A stretch of 64,000 bases of DNA from Asaia krungthepensis NRIC 0535 (GTDB lineage Bacteria; Pseudomonadota; Alphaproteobacteria; Acetobacterales; Acetobacteraceae). The notes beneath the pieces are model-generated. The model was not told the DNA's origin and searched no databases. It saw only the letters and a list, made by a program, of their open reading frames with translations. Each line of letters opens with the position of its first letter. Positions within the stretch are counted from its first letter, which is position 1. The DNA is taken from positions 91,269 to 155,268 of the forward strand of contig NZ_BAPV01000009.1 in NCBI RefSeq assembly GCF_025995175.1. Direction: 5' to 3'. Of the stretch, positions 1 to 10,584 are shown one piece after another. Both the position numbers and the translations under genes were made by a program.

Positions 1-1801
<1,801 letters not shown>

Positions 1802-1886
1802 CGGACGAATACTGGCAAGGGAGGCAGAAAAGGCCTAAATACGGGCTCTCGCTATCCTTCGTCCCTGTTTATGAGGAGCCACGCGC

Positions 1887-3227
1887 ATGACGTTGCTGCT
1901 TCTGGGCCTTGCGGCCATGGTGGCAGCTATTGCCGTCTCCATCTTGATTTCCCTTTCTGAAATCTCCTTCGCTGCAGCGCGCGATATCCGGCTGCGCGCG
2001 CTGGCCGATCAGGGCGATGCACGGGCCTCGGCCTTTCTGAAGTTGCGCCGCAACAGCGGCCAGGTCATCACGGTATTGCAGATCTGCCTCAATGCGGTAG
2101 GCGTTCTGGGCGGCGTGATTTCCAGTGAACTCCTGACTCCTGCTTTCAGCACGGCCCTGATTGAAGCTGGCTTGACGCAGGGCGTGGCGACCAAGACCGC
2201 TGCAACCCTTGCCTTCGTGATCGTGACCGGCCTGTTCGTGCTTTTTGCCGATCTGCTGCCCAAGCGGATCGCGCTCAATAATCCTGACCGCGTAGCGCTG
2301 CGCGTAGGCTGGTTTCTCACCGGCGCACTCCGGGTGCTTTACCCGGCGGTCTGGATCTTCTCGATCATCTCGGACTGGCTCCTGAGCCTGCTCCGCATTC
2401 CTGCCGCCTCCGCCGTGGAGCCCGTGACCCCCGAAGATCTGAATGCCATGCTTGCAGCGGGCACGGCATCGGGCGTGTTGCAGGAAAAAGAGCATCAGCT
2501 GATCCAGAACGTGCTGGCCCTCCAGGATCGTTCCGTCACCTCCGCTATGACGCCACGCGACGAGATCGTGTTCCTCGACGTTCAGGAATCACTCGAATCT
2601 CAGCGTGACAAGGTGCGCATCCGTCCCTATTCGCGCTATCCGCTCTGCGATGGCGGCCTCGATCACGTCATCGGATCGATACGCGCAGAGGACGTACTCG
2701 TCGCCGTGGTCGATGAGGTGCCGCCCCATGCTGATCCGAGCCAGCCGATCAGCAGCCAGATATTCCGCATGAGGCGCGATACGCTTTCTCTGCCGGACAC
2801 GCTGAATCTGTGGGACACGCTCGCCCAGTTCGACACCCATGGCGCCGGGTTTGCGCTTATCGTCAACGAGTATGGTCTTGTTGTCGGGCTGATTACCTTC
2901 AAGGACATCATGGGCGCGCTCATGGATGGTCTGGCCAGCCCCTTCGAAGAACAGGCAATCGTTCGGCGCGATGCCAATTCGTGGCTGATCGACGGTGCGG
3001 CCCCGATCGGCGATGTCTTTCGCGAGCTGGACATCGATCTCGATGCCGAACGCGACCTGTTTCATACCATTGGCGGTTTCGTCATGCACCGGTTGCGTCG
3101 CATGGCGCGCAAGGCTGACCGTGTCGAGGCCGCAGGCTATCGGTTCGAGGTCGTCGATGTCGACGGGTTCCGGATCAATCAGCTTCTGGTCTCACGTATG
3201 GCGCCCCCTGAATCGGGTGGTTTCTGA
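1887..3227 (+). CDS. CNNM (DUF21)-CBS-CorC_HlyC membrane protein
   Basis: Predicted inner-membrane protein of the hemolysin-C/CorC family, often linked to Mg2+/Co2+ or other cation efflux, though the substrate is rarely proven. It has 446 residues. Residues 1-180 form the CNNM/DUF21 domain with about four hydrophobic segments, the first at the extreme N-terminus (TLLLLGLAAMVAAIAVSILI). A CBS-domain pair follows at about 200-330, containing the family-typical TSAMTPRDEIVFLD and FALIVNEYGLVVGLITFKDI. The C-terminal CorC_HlyC domain lies at about 345-435 (IDGAAPIGDVF, FHTIGGFVMHRL). The ATG start is preceded by a GAGGAG-like site. Length and domain order are normal for the YfjD/YtfL type. Its neighbours do not reveal a specific ion. 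Confidence 0.9.
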   Translation: MTLLLLGLAAMVAAIAVSILISLSEISFAAARDIRLRALADQGDARASAFLKLRRNSGQVITVLQICLNAVGVLGGVISSELLTPAFSTALIEAGLTQGVATKTAATLAFVIVTGLFVLFADLLPKRIALNNPDRVALRVGWFLTGALRVLYPAVWIFSIISDWLLSLLRIPAASAVEPVTPEDLNAMLAAGTASGVLQEKEHQLIQNVLALQDRSVTSAMTPRDEIVFLDVQESLESQRDKVRIRPYSRYPLCDGGLDHVIGSIRAEDVLVAVVDEVPPHADPSQPISSQIFRMRRDTLSLPDTLNLWDTLAQFDTHGAGFALIVNEYGLVVGLITFKDIMGALMDGLASPFEEQAIVRRDANSWLIDGAAPIGDVFRELDIDLDAERDLFHTIGGFVMHRLRRMARKADRVEAAGYRFEVVDVDGFRINQLLVSRMAPPESGGF

Positions 3228-3333
3228 AGCGTATCTGACAAAGGATTTCCAAGCCCGTCTCCGGGCGATGCGTGCTTGACCTGCACAGCCCACGAGGCGT
3301 TCTTCATCCCGGAGTCAGTTTTCCGGATGGAGC

Positions 3334-5388
3334 ATGATGAGCGACGGGGCGCAGACGCGCATACGCTGGTGGCCTCTGCCAAGCGATCTGCCCAATCCGC
3401 CTTTTCCACCTGGCTGGATCGGTTTTTCTCTGCGCAGCTGGGCGGCTATCTGCCTCGCTCTCGCAACAGCTTTCTGGGCGCAGCTGGACGCACCGGCCGG
3501 AGCTGCGGTCACGGTCATGATCATTACCCAGCCTTTGCGCGGGCAGGCCCTGTCCAAGGCACTCTATCGCCTGATCGGCACCGCGCTCGGCGTGGCGGCC
3601 TCCATTCTCCTGATTGCCTGCTTCAGTCAGGACCGTGGCATGTTGCTGGGCGGCTGTGCGCTCTGGCTGGCTGGCTGCACCTATATCGGCTCGCTTGAGC
3701 GTAACTTTCGCTCCTATGGCGCCCTGCTGGCTGGCTATACGATTGCGCTGGTCGCAATCAACGTCATCGACACGCCCCAGAACGTTTTCGATGTTGCCCT
3801 TTCGCGAGCGAGCTGTGTTGCAATCGGCATCGCCTCGGTCGCCTTCGTCAATATGCTGACAGGCTCACCCAAAGCCTGGCAGAAACTGGCCGATAGTCTG
3901 GAAGCCAGAGCGCGCGAGATACGCGATTTCGGTCGTCGGGCGATGCAGGGTGAAACCGTGCCGGATGCCATGGAAACAACGGCTCTGGCGGGCGATATCC
4001 TCTCCCTTTCGGCCCAGATCACCTATGCGAGAACGGAAATCGATCGCTCGACGCGACGCAGCGCGGGCGCGCGTCTTGCCATCATCGGCATGCTGACCGT
4101 GCTCGGCTCGGGCCGGGCCATCGCCCATATCCTGCGCCACAAGACCATCACCCCCCTTGCTCGCCGCCACGTACTGGCCTGGCATGAATTGCGGGAGGAT
4201 CACAGCGACCGCTACGAGACCGTCAGCTCCCTGATCGAGGCGATGCGCAAGGAGGAGCCCGACTACCATCCCGATGCCAGCGATGCCCATTTTCTCGAGC
4301 GCAGCGCCGTGATGCTGAGCAATCGGCTGCATATCAGCACCGGGATCGACACCCTGCAGCATGCAACGCCAGCCGGAGAAGCGCTGAAACTGGCGCAGAT
4401 CGCGCAACACCCGGATTATGTTGCCGCATTGGTCAACGCCCTGCGTGTGCTGCTTGGCTTTTCCATCATGGCGGGGCTGTGCATAGCGAGCGATCAACCC
4501 GCCTCCATGGCCGCGCTATCCCAGGCGGCGCTCATTCTGACGCTTGCCTCAACGGCGGCCGATACGTCGCAATTCGGTATGGGGGCGATACTTGGCCTGT
4601 CTCTCGCCGTGCTCGTCGCCGTCATCATGAATTACTTCATTCTGCCGCATGTCGCGGCCTTCGGCGCTCTGGCGCTGGTGTTCCTGCCTCACACGATATT
4701 TGCCTGCCTGATGCTCATGAATGGCCGGACAAGCGCCATTGGCTTCAATTACGGCGCGTTCTTCCCGGTTATTCTCGGGCTCAGCAATCATCAGGATTAC
4801 GATCCTCTGGCGTTTATTTCGCGCAATATCTTCTATCTCGTCTCGGGCGTCATCGCCTTCGTCATCCTGGTGCTCCTTTTCCCCCCGACACCCAGGAGCC
4901 GCCGCTTTCGTATTGCCGCGACCATTGGTCAGGATCTTGAGGCGCAACTCCGGGGCAATGGAAGACCCGCAGGCGCAGCATTGCTCAGCCTGAAATATGA
5001 TCGTCTGGCGCAGCTCCTCACCTGGACGAAACGCATGGATGCCGGACGCCCGATCAATCGCCACGTGTTCAATCGTCTGGTCATGCTCGAGGATCTCGCA
5101 ACGACACTCGCCCGTGTGCGACACTATCTGGACGAGGCGAGACAGGCCCCCTGCCTCGGCGCGCTTTCGGCAGAGGCGCATTGCCTGGTCAATTCGGCCA
5201 GTTTTCCTACCCTCGCCCATGCACTGCCCAAACTGAGCGCCCGGTTCCTGCAGATTGCGCAGGAGGCCACGCCGCGGGAGCGGGCAGTCGCCATCCTCTG
5301 CGCAGGAAGCCTTGAGGCAGTGCGGTCCACCTTGCAGGATAACCGTTCGACCCTGCTCCATTTCGGCCTCGGACGCGCCCGATGGTGA
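3334..5388 (+). CDS. FUSC-family inner-membrane efflux protein (AaeB-like)
   Basis: Likely inner-membrane component of an aromatic/organic-acid or fusaric-acid type efflux pump. It has 684 residues in the usual two-half FUSC arrangement: an N-terminal hydrophobic block (about residues 25-170, starting SWAAICLALATAFWAQLDAP), a soluble middle region (about 180-365) and a second hydrophobic block (about 370-510, including the typical FNYGAFFPVILGL), then a cytoplasmic tail. Two ATG codons are adjacent (3334 and 3337); a GGATGGAG stretch just upstream could serve either. It is followed 34 bases later by a DUF1656 protein and then an HlyD-type adaptor, which is the standard aaeB-aaeX-aaeA order and supports a tripartite-pump role. 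The substrate cannot be read from sequence. There is no outer-membrane factor in the cluster. Confidence 0.88.
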   Translation: MMSDGAQTRIRWWPLPSDLPNPPFPPGWIGFSLRSWAAICLALATAFWAQLDAPAGAAVTVMIITQPLRGQALSKALYRLIGTALGVAASILLIACFSQDRGMLLGGCALWLAGCTYIGSLERNFRSYGALLAGYTIALVAINVIDTPQNVFDVALSRASCVAIGIASVAFVNMLTGSPKAWQKLADSLEARAREIRDFGRRAMQGETVPDAMETTALAGDILSLSAQITYARTEIDRSTRRSAGARLAIIGMLTVLGSGRAIAHILRHKTITPLARRHVLAWHELREDHSDRYETVSSLIEAMRKEEPDYHPDASDAHFLERSAVMLSNRLHISTGIDTLQHATPAGEALKLAQIAQHPDYVAALVNALRVLLGFSIMAGLCIASDQPASMAALSQAALILTLASTAADTSQFGMGAILGLSLAVLVAVIMNYFILPHVAAFGALALVFLPHTIFACLMLMNGRTSAIGFNYGAFFPVILGLSNHQDYDPLAFISRNIFYLVSGVIAFVILVLLFPPTPRSRRFRIAATIGQDLEAQLRGNGRPAGAALLSLKYDRLAQLLTWTKRMDAGRPINRHVFNRLVMLEDLATTLARVRHYLDEARQAPCLGALSAEAHCLVNSASFPTLAHALPKLSARFLQIAQEATPRERAVAILCAGSLEAVRSTLQDNRSTLLHFGLGRARW

Positions 5389-5422
5389 GATCTGTCAAGA
5401 CCTGCCTCGAGGGAGCCTGTCG

Positions 5423-5617
5423 ATGAGTGAAGTTGTCGATCTCGAGGGCGTGCTGGTCTCGGCGTTCATCGCCAATCTCTTTCTCGCCCTGCTGACGCTC
5501 GCACTCATACGGTGGTGTTTCGGCAGGCTCAATCTCTGGCGGTTTTTCTGGAATCCGCCCCTCGCCCAGTTCGGCCTGCTGGTCTGTCTGCTCGGCCTCT
5601 ATACCTGGCTCCTGTGA
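5423..5617 (+). CDS. DUF1656 small membrane protein (AaeX-like)
   Basis: A 64-residue protein with two hydrophobic helices (VSAFIANLFLALLTLALI and FGLLVCLLGLYTWLL) joined by a short basic loop containing WRFFWNPPLAQF, the shape of the DUF1656/AaeX family. The ATG at 5423 is chosen because it has a GAGGGAG site just upstream and begins the family-typical MSEVVDLEG; a longer frame running in from 5255 has no family similarity and overlaps the FUSC gene. It sits between the FUSC permease (34 bases upstream) and the HlyD adaptor (13 bases downstream), so it is almost certainly cotranscribed. Its biochemical role in such pumps is not established. Confidence 0.88.
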   Translation: MSEVVDLEGVLVSAFIANLFLALLTLALIRWCFGRLNLWRFFWNPPLAQFGLLVCLLGLYTWLL

Positions 5618-5630
5618 AAGAACCCTGCCC

Positions 5631-6578
5631 GTGCTCGCTCGCGCCTCACGCCTGATCAGATGGCTCATCACCCTGTCGATCCTCGTCGTTGCCGGGGTCG
5701 TCATCGTGATCCTGTGGGACTATTACACCGCAGCCCCTTGGACCCGGAACGGGCAGGTACGCGCGCAGGTGGTGAACATGGCCCCCCGTGTCTCGGGCGA
5801 GATCCTAGAGGTACGCGTTCAGGACAACGAATTCGTTCACAAGGGGGACGTGCTCTATGTCATCGACCCTTTCGACTTCAAGGTGCGGGTCGCAACCGCA
5901 GAAGCCAATCTGGCCGAACGCAAGGCCGATCTCGATTTCCGACTATCGCAGTTCCAGCGGCGGCGGATCATTCCGGGCGTTGCCGTATCGGGAGAGGAAA
6001 AGCAGCAATATGCCGCGGCGGCCGCGCAGGCCCACGCGCAATATGACGCAGCGCAAGCTGCGTTACGACAGGCGCGCATCGATCTCGAGCGCACCATCGT
6101 TCATAGTTCGATCGACGGCTACGTCACCAATCTCCTGATGCGCCCCGGTGATTTTGCCACGGCTGGCCATGTGAATATCCAGATCATCGATTCCGCCTCC
6201 TATTGGGTGGACGGATATTTCGAGGAAACCAAGGTCCATAACATCGAGATAGGCGATCCGGTGCGCATGGATCTTATGGGAGCGCATCATCCGGTATTCG
6301 GCCATGTGGAGAGCATCACGCGCGGTATTTCCAGCATGAACGCCAGCACGGCCACACAGGGCCTGCCCTCCGTCGATCCGGTTTATACCTGGGTGCGTCT
6401 CGCCCAACGCATTCCGGTGCGCGTACATATCGACCAGTTACCACCCGACCTGCATCTGGCGGCTGGCATGACGGCAACCGTGACCATCGTCACCGAGAAT
6501 GGGCACAGGCGCCACATGTCGGCCAAGGACGCTTTGCATCATTTCGGCGATGACATGCGCCACGTTATCGGTCACTGA
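5631..6578 (+). CDS. HlyD-family periplasmic adaptor subunit (AaeA/EmrA-like)
   Basis: Membrane-fusion protein that would link the FUSC permease to an outer-membrane channel. It has 315 residues starting at GTG. One N-terminal transmembrane anchor (about residues 9-30) is followed by the split biotinyl-lipoyl domain (first half VVNMAPRVSGEILEV around 45-60, second half around 165-185 with DGYVTNLLMRPGDFA), separated by an alpha-helical hairpin (about 80-155, rich in Ala/Gln/Arg). The beta-barrel domain follows (SYWVDGYFEETKV). It starts 13 bases after the DUF1656 stop, so the three genes form an operon. Length and layout are typical of AaeA-type adaptors, shorter than those of RND pumps. Confidence 0.9.
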   Translation: MLARASRLIRWLITLSILVVAGVVIVILWDYYTAAPWTRNGQVRAQVVNMAPRVSGEILEVRVQDNEFVHKGDVLYVIDPFDFKVRVATAEANLAERKADLDFRLSQFQRRRIIPGVAVSGEEKQQYAAAAAQAHAQYDAAQAALRQARIDLERTIVHSSIDGYVTNLLMRPGDFATAGHVNIQIIDSASYWVDGYFEETKVHNIEIGDPVRMDLMGAHHPVFGHVESITRGISSMNASTATQGLPSVDPVYTWVRLAQRIPVRVHIDQLPPDLHLAAGMTATVTIVTENGHRRHMSAKDALHHFGDDMRHVIGH

Positions 6579-6629
6579 TGGTCGGGAATTGTCCCGGTGC
6601 CCGCGTGACGCACCTCATGGAGCCTGTGA

Positions 6630-7202
6630 ATGGTGCCCACCTTGCAGAACCCGGCCAGAACGGCCCTGATCATCGTTGATGTTCAGAATGATTTCCTGCC
6701 GGGCGGCGCCTTGGCCGTACCGAAGGGGGATCTGATCCTGCCACCGGTAAACCAGCTCGTTCGACAGGACTTTGCCGCGATCATCGCGACACGGGACTGG
6801 CATCCGGCCGCACATGTCTCTTTCATTTCTGAGGGGGGACCATGGCCGGTCCATTGTGTGGCGGGCACCGCGGGGGCAGATTTTCCAAGCGAGCTTGATC
6901 GGAGCCGCATAAGTCACATCATCCATAAGGGCCTCGATCCCGCCTGTGACTCCTATTCCGGCTTTTTTGACAATGAGCGCCGCCATTCGACAGGACTGAA
7001 TGCGTTATTGCGCGGTCTGAGTATCGAGCATGTGGTGCTCTGCGGTCTGGCCCTCGATTTCTGCGTCAACGCCACAGCCCGCGACGCACTGAAACTGGGC
7101 TTTACCACGACGCTCATCCGCTCCGCCTGCCGGGGCATTGCTCCGGATGACGGACCTTGCCTGAGCGCTCTGCGCGACAGTGGCGTGACCATCGCCCCCT
7201 GA
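6630..7202 (+). CDS. pncA: Nicotinamidase PncA
   Basis: Hydrolyses nicotinamide to nicotinate and ammonia in the cytoplasmic NAD+ salvage pathway. The 190 residues carry the full cysteine-hydrolase signature: catalytic Asp17 in VDVQNDF, Lys100 in IIHKGLD and the nucleophile Cys145 in LALDFCVNATARDA. Metal ligands are the Asp56-x-His58 pair in RDWHPA plus the later His in PVHC. The start ATG at 6630 has GGAG seven bases upstream. It begins 51 bases after the HlyD gene and could be read from the same promoter, but nothing functional links it to efflux. Length matches the E. coli-type enzyme, and the identification is firm. Confidence 0.94.
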   Translation: MVPTLQNPARTALIIVDVQNDFLPGGALAVPKGDLILPPVNQLVRQDFAAIIATRDWHPAAHVSFISEGGPWPVHCVAGTAGADFPSELDRSRISHIIHKGLDPACDSYSGFFDNERRHSTGLNALLRGLSIEHVVLCGLALDFCVNATARDALKLGFTTTLIRSACRGIAPDDGPCLSALRDSGVTIAP

Positions 7203-7612
7203 TATCTGCCCCCCGGTTTAATGGTCGTGCTTTACCCTTCCAGCCCCGAGAGAGGGGACGCCGATCTTCAGGCACCGACACCGCGGGAAAGAGCCTGACC
7301 TGAAATGCTCCGCCCATTGCACGCGTATTTCCTTGTTTCCCGTCACCGTACGCACCACAAATCGATCGGGACATTGCCATTCGATCCGGGGTCTTCCGAC
7401 AGTGATGACATGGCATACGTCGCATCTCTTCAGTTACCTGTGATTGCCCATCAGACGGCGCAAACGCTCCTCGCAGAGAAAGCGCGGCGTCAGACTTCTC
7501 CTTTGAGCACCCCCTGTCAGAGCGCACGCCTCGATACCGTGGTCGCGGATGGCCTGGTCACCGTACCGGATAGGACCGATCCAGTCAGCGGCTCTGCAGA
7601 AGGCGGTACTTG
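7203..7612. other. Intergenic stretch, no convincing gene
   Basis: About 410 bases between pncA and the PepSY gene. An open frame on the + strand starts at 7305 and runs to 7613 (MLRPLHAYFLVSRHRTHHK...), and minus-strand frames also cross it, but none has a recognisable domain, amphipathic pattern or coding-like composition. A short GC-rich hairpin-capable run (CCCCGAGAGAGGGG) lies near 7241-7254. The promoter for the PepSY-EamA pair is probably here. I recognise no riboswitch or RNA. Confidence 0.4.
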
Positions 7613-9163
7613 ATGGCCGCCCCCTCATCCTCGTTAAAACGACGCAAGAGGATCGTTCGTCTGGCCTTCCTCATGCATCGCTGGCTCGGTATCACGGTGG
7701 GAACAATGATGATCCTGTGGTGCCTCTCGGGCATGGTGATGCTGTGGCAGGCATGGCCTGTCCCGGATCCTGCTGCATCACGCATGGCGCATGGGGTTAT
7801 CGACTTAAGGATCGCTCCCGTTTTCCCGCGATTGCACGAGGCTTATCGCAGTTTTCGTCTGACCATGGCCGGCCGTGTCCCGCTCCTGCAGACCGTGACC
7901 CTTCAGGGCCTGACAACGAGTCATGATCTGCGTGACGGGCGGATCGTCATGGCGTCTTCCGGGGCGGGTTCTGACGCCAGGGATACGGGCTCGTCGTCCC
8001 TCCTTTCCCCCGATGATGTTCTTGACGACGCCCGTCGATACGCCCTCGCAACCGGGGATCAGGGCGTGCTGACTTTCCGCGGGATCAAAAGGGATGATCA
8101 GTGGATCATGAACACGAAAGGGCGTGAAACAGGTTTCTATCGTTATGACAGCGATAGCACCTCTGGCAGTATTCTTTATCTCTCCCCCCTTACCGGCGAT
8201 GTCGTGCAGGCAACGACACGGCAATCGCGCTTCTGGGCATGGGTCGGTGCCATACCGCACTGGCTCTACCCATCACTCTTGCGACGCCATGCCCAACTCT
8301 GGTCCAATGTCCTGATCGTTCTTTCCGGTGCGGGAATTGTTCTGACATTGCTCGGATTGTGGATCGGGTGGCGCCGTCTGAATACCGGCCGACACATCTC
8401 ACCCTACCGCCATATCCATTACCTGCATCATATCGCGGGTCTGGCGTTTGGCCCGTTATTGCTCTCCTGGATCGTGACCGGCTTTCTGACCATGAATCCG
8501 GGCGGGTTTCTCGCACGTCGCGACGCACCGGACTGGACCACAAAACTCTATACAGCTCTCCCGGACGACATGCCTGACACCGTGATGGCCAGTCTGAGCG
8601 CCCATCCCGATCGGCATTTCCGGGATTTGCGGGCGGCTTCGCTGGGTGGCCATCCTTTTCTTGTAGGGACGAATGCCGACGGAACGACGCAGCGCCTGAA
8701 TAGCCACCTCGATCCGTTTCCCTTGACACAGAATGCTGTCGAGGCTGCCGTTCGCGAAACAGGGCTGCAGGGCGTTGTAACGAAACTCGAACGAGATGAT
8801 CGCTTCTATTTTTCCACACGCCACGTTACCCGCTCTTTCCCGGTTTACCGCGTGACGGGATCCGACGGCGTACAGCTTTATCTCGACGGGCAGTCAGGCT
8901 TGCCTCTGCTTGTCGTCGACGGTGCAGCGCGCGGATCACGCTGGATCATCTATGGTCCGCATGACTTCGATTTCTTTCCCTGGCTTCGTCTTCCCCTGAC
9001 GCGGCTCATCCTTGTTTTTCCGGTGCTCCTGAGTGTCACGCTGGTCTCACTCGCCGGGGGTGTGATCGGGTTGAGGCGTCTGATACGCCGCAGGGGGCCA
9101 TCGGGAACACGCCATAACCGCAAGGCGACAACACCACCGGCCGGGGATAAGAAGCATTCATGA
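7613..9163 (+). CDS. PepSY-associated transmembrane protein
   Basis: Inner-membrane PepSY_TM protein, a family often found with TonB-dependent siderophore receptors and proposed in some cases to act as a periplasm-facing flavin or iron-siderophore reductase. It has 516 residues. There is an N-terminal helix at about 18-40 (LGITVGTMMILWCLSGMVML, preceded by the family-typical FLMHRWLG), a large periplasmic loop, helices near 235-260 and 280-300 (HHIAGLAFGPLLLSWIVTGFL), another periplasmic segment, and a final helix near 465-490. The ATG at 7613 is preferred to a TTG one codon upstream because AAGGCGG lies at the right distance. The stop overlaps the next gene by four bases (ATGA), showing translational coupling. 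No TonB receptor is visible nearby, so the partner is unknown. Confidence 0.85.
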   Translation: MAAPSSSLKRRKRIVRLAFLMHRWLGITVGTMMILWCLSGMVMLWQAWPVPDPAASRMAHGVIDLRIAPVFPRLHEAYRSFRLTMAGRVPLLQTVTLQGLTTSHDLRDGRIVMASSGAGSDARDTGSSSLLSPDDVLDDARRYALATGDQGVLTFRGIKRDDQWIMNTKGRETGFYRYDSDSTSGSILYLSPLTGDVVQATTRQSRFWAWVGAIPHWLYPSLLRRHAQLWSNVLIVLSGAGIVLTLLGLWIGWRRLNTGRHISPYRHIHYLHHIAGLAFGPLLLSWIVTGFLTMNPGGFLARRDAPDWTTKLYTALPDDMPDTVMASLSAHPDRHFRDLRAASLGGHPFLVGTNADGTTQRLNSHLDPFPLTQNAVEAAVRETGLQGVVTKLERDDRFYFSTRHVTRSFPVYRVTGSDGVQLYLDGQSGLPLLVVDGAARGSRWIIYGPHDFDFFPWLRLPLTRLILVFPVLLSVTLVSLAGGVIGLRRLIRRRGPSGTRHNRKATTPPAGDKKHS

Positions 9164-10131
9164 CGTCACAAGAGCCCCATCGTAATATTCCGCTCGGCCT
9201 GATCTGCGGGGCGGGGGCGGGCGCGCTTTGGGGGCTGGTGTTTCTGGCCCCCGAGCTTATTCGGGATTTCAGCCCGCTCGATCTCGCCGCGGGCCGCTAT
9301 CTGGCTTACGGGCTCATCTCAATACTGCTTCTTGGGGCCAGATTACCTGCCCTGTGCCGCATTCTGGAAAAGCGCGACTGGAAATCCCTCTTCTGGCTCT
9401 CGTTTTTCGGCAATAGTTTTTATTATGTCATGCTCTCCATGGCGGTACAGCAAGGCGGAATCGCCCTCACTTCACTCGTGATCGGTTTCATGCCCGTCGC
9501 TGTCACAATCATTGGCAGCCGCGATGACGATGCCCCGGCTTTCATCAAGCTGGCTCCTTCCCTGTTTTTCTGTATGACAGGTGCTCTCTGCGTCGGATGG
9601 CAGGCGGTGTTTCAGGGTGGCTCAGGTGCAGAGGCCGGCCACTCTTCAGTGCTTGGATTGCTCTGTGCCTGCGCTGCGCTCGTCTCATGGACCGGTTTTG
9701 CAGTGGGCAACAGCCGCGCGCTCGGACGGTTGCACCGTGTCTCATCCCATGAATGGAACCTGCTGACCGGGCTCGTGACCGGCGCCCAGGCCGTCATCCT
9801 GCTCGTCGTCGCTCTGCTGATGGACGACACCGCGCATCCGCACGCAGCATGGATGAAATTTGCGTCCGTCTCAGCGGGTGTTGCTGTTATCGCATCACTC
9901 TGCGGCAACGCCCTGTGGAACCGCATGAGCCGGTTGCTTCCTCTCACCCTGACAGGTCAGATGATCCTGTTCGAGACGCTGTTCGCCTTGCTCTATGGTT
10001 TTCTCTGGGACTGGCGACTGCCACACCCGCTTGAAATCGGGGCGTTCTGCTTCATCGTGCTCAGCGTGTTGAGCTGTGTTGCCGCACACCGCAAGCCATC
10101 GGTCGACGCTGTCTCGCTGCCCTCGGACTGA
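9160..10131 (+). CDS. EamA/DMT-family transporter
   Basis: A 323-residue membrane protein with about ten hydrophobic segments arranged as two five-helix EamA repeats: the first starts LGLICGAGAGALWGLVFLAP, the second about residue 160 (LGLLCACAALVSWTGFAVGN). Family members export amino acids, nucleosides or other small metabolites. The substrate cannot be inferred from sequence. The start ATG overlaps the stop of the PepSY gene in an ATGA, so the two are translated together; this coupling is the only functional hint. The gene is convergent with the response-regulator gene that ends 66 bases beyond it. Confidence 0.9.
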   Translation: MTSQEPHRNIPLGLICGAGAGALWGLVFLAPELIRDFSPLDLAAGRYLAYGLISILLLGARLPALCRILEKRDWKSLFWLSFFGNSFYYVMLSMAVQQGGIALTSLVIGFMPVAVTIIGSRDDDAPAFIKLAPSLFFCMTGALCVGWQAVFQGGSGAEAGHSSVLGLLCACAALVSWTGFAVGNSRALGRLHRVSSHEWNLLTGLVTGAQAVILLVVALLMDDTAHPHAAWMKFASVSAGVAVIASLCGNALWNRMSRLLPLTLTGQMILFETLFALLYGFLWDWRLPHPLEIGAFCFIVLSVLSCVAAHRKPSVDAVSLPSD

Positions 10132-10197
10132 CCCCTGTCGCCTCGCCTCATCCGGACCGCCGTCCTCGTCGATCTATCCAGACCGCGCAAGCATGGT

Positions 10198-10584
10198 TCA
10201 GGCAAAGAGGGTCAGGGCTTCCTTGACGCGTTGCTCGTTCAGGGGCTTGGGCAGGAACATGGCGCGGGCCGGAATACTCGATAATTGCGGAATTCCCCTG
10301 CCGCTTGTCACGATGATCTCGATAGGGGGCCAGCGGTCGCGCACTGTTGCAGCAAGACGCAGTCCATCCATGCTTCCGGGCATGTCGACATCGGCGAGGA
10401 TGATACGGATATCGGGGCGGCTTTCCAGAACAATCAGGGCCTGATCGGCGTCCGAGGCCTCGGCGACATCATATCCCGCCTCCTCGACCAGATCCATCAG
10501 GCTCATGCGCTGCAAAGGCTCGTCCTCCACCACCAGAACGGTGAGTGTCGTGGACTGGAAGCACGCCGTGCTGTACGCCATCAT
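10198..10584 (-). CDS. Single-domain response regulator (CheY-like)
   Basis: A 128-residue stand-alone receiver domain with no output domain. The acidic pair is in LVVEDEP (Glu20-Asp21), the phospho-acceptor is Asp65 in ILADVDMPG, the switch Thr/Ser in IVTSGRG is at about 93-94, and the conserved Lys is residue 113 in FLPKPLN. Its start overlaps the stop of the upstream histidine kinase gene (ATGA), so kinase and regulator are coupled and probably a cognate pair. Family knowledge: such regulators downstream of HWE kinases act by protein-protein contact or as phosphate sinks. No promoter or terminator is evident between the two genes. Confidence 0.92.
   Translation of the reverse strand: MMAYSTACFQSTTLTVLVVEDEPLQRMSLMDLVEEAGYDVAEASDADQALIVLESRPDIRIILADVDMPGSMDGLRLAATVRDRWPPIEIIVTSGRGIPQLSSIPARAMFLPKPLNEQRVKEALTLFA

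Noticed and set aside
7305..7613. Possible 102-codon gene upstream of the PepSY gene
   Set aside because: No ribosome-binding site of quality, no domain, composition like noncoding DNA; kept only as a note on the gap.
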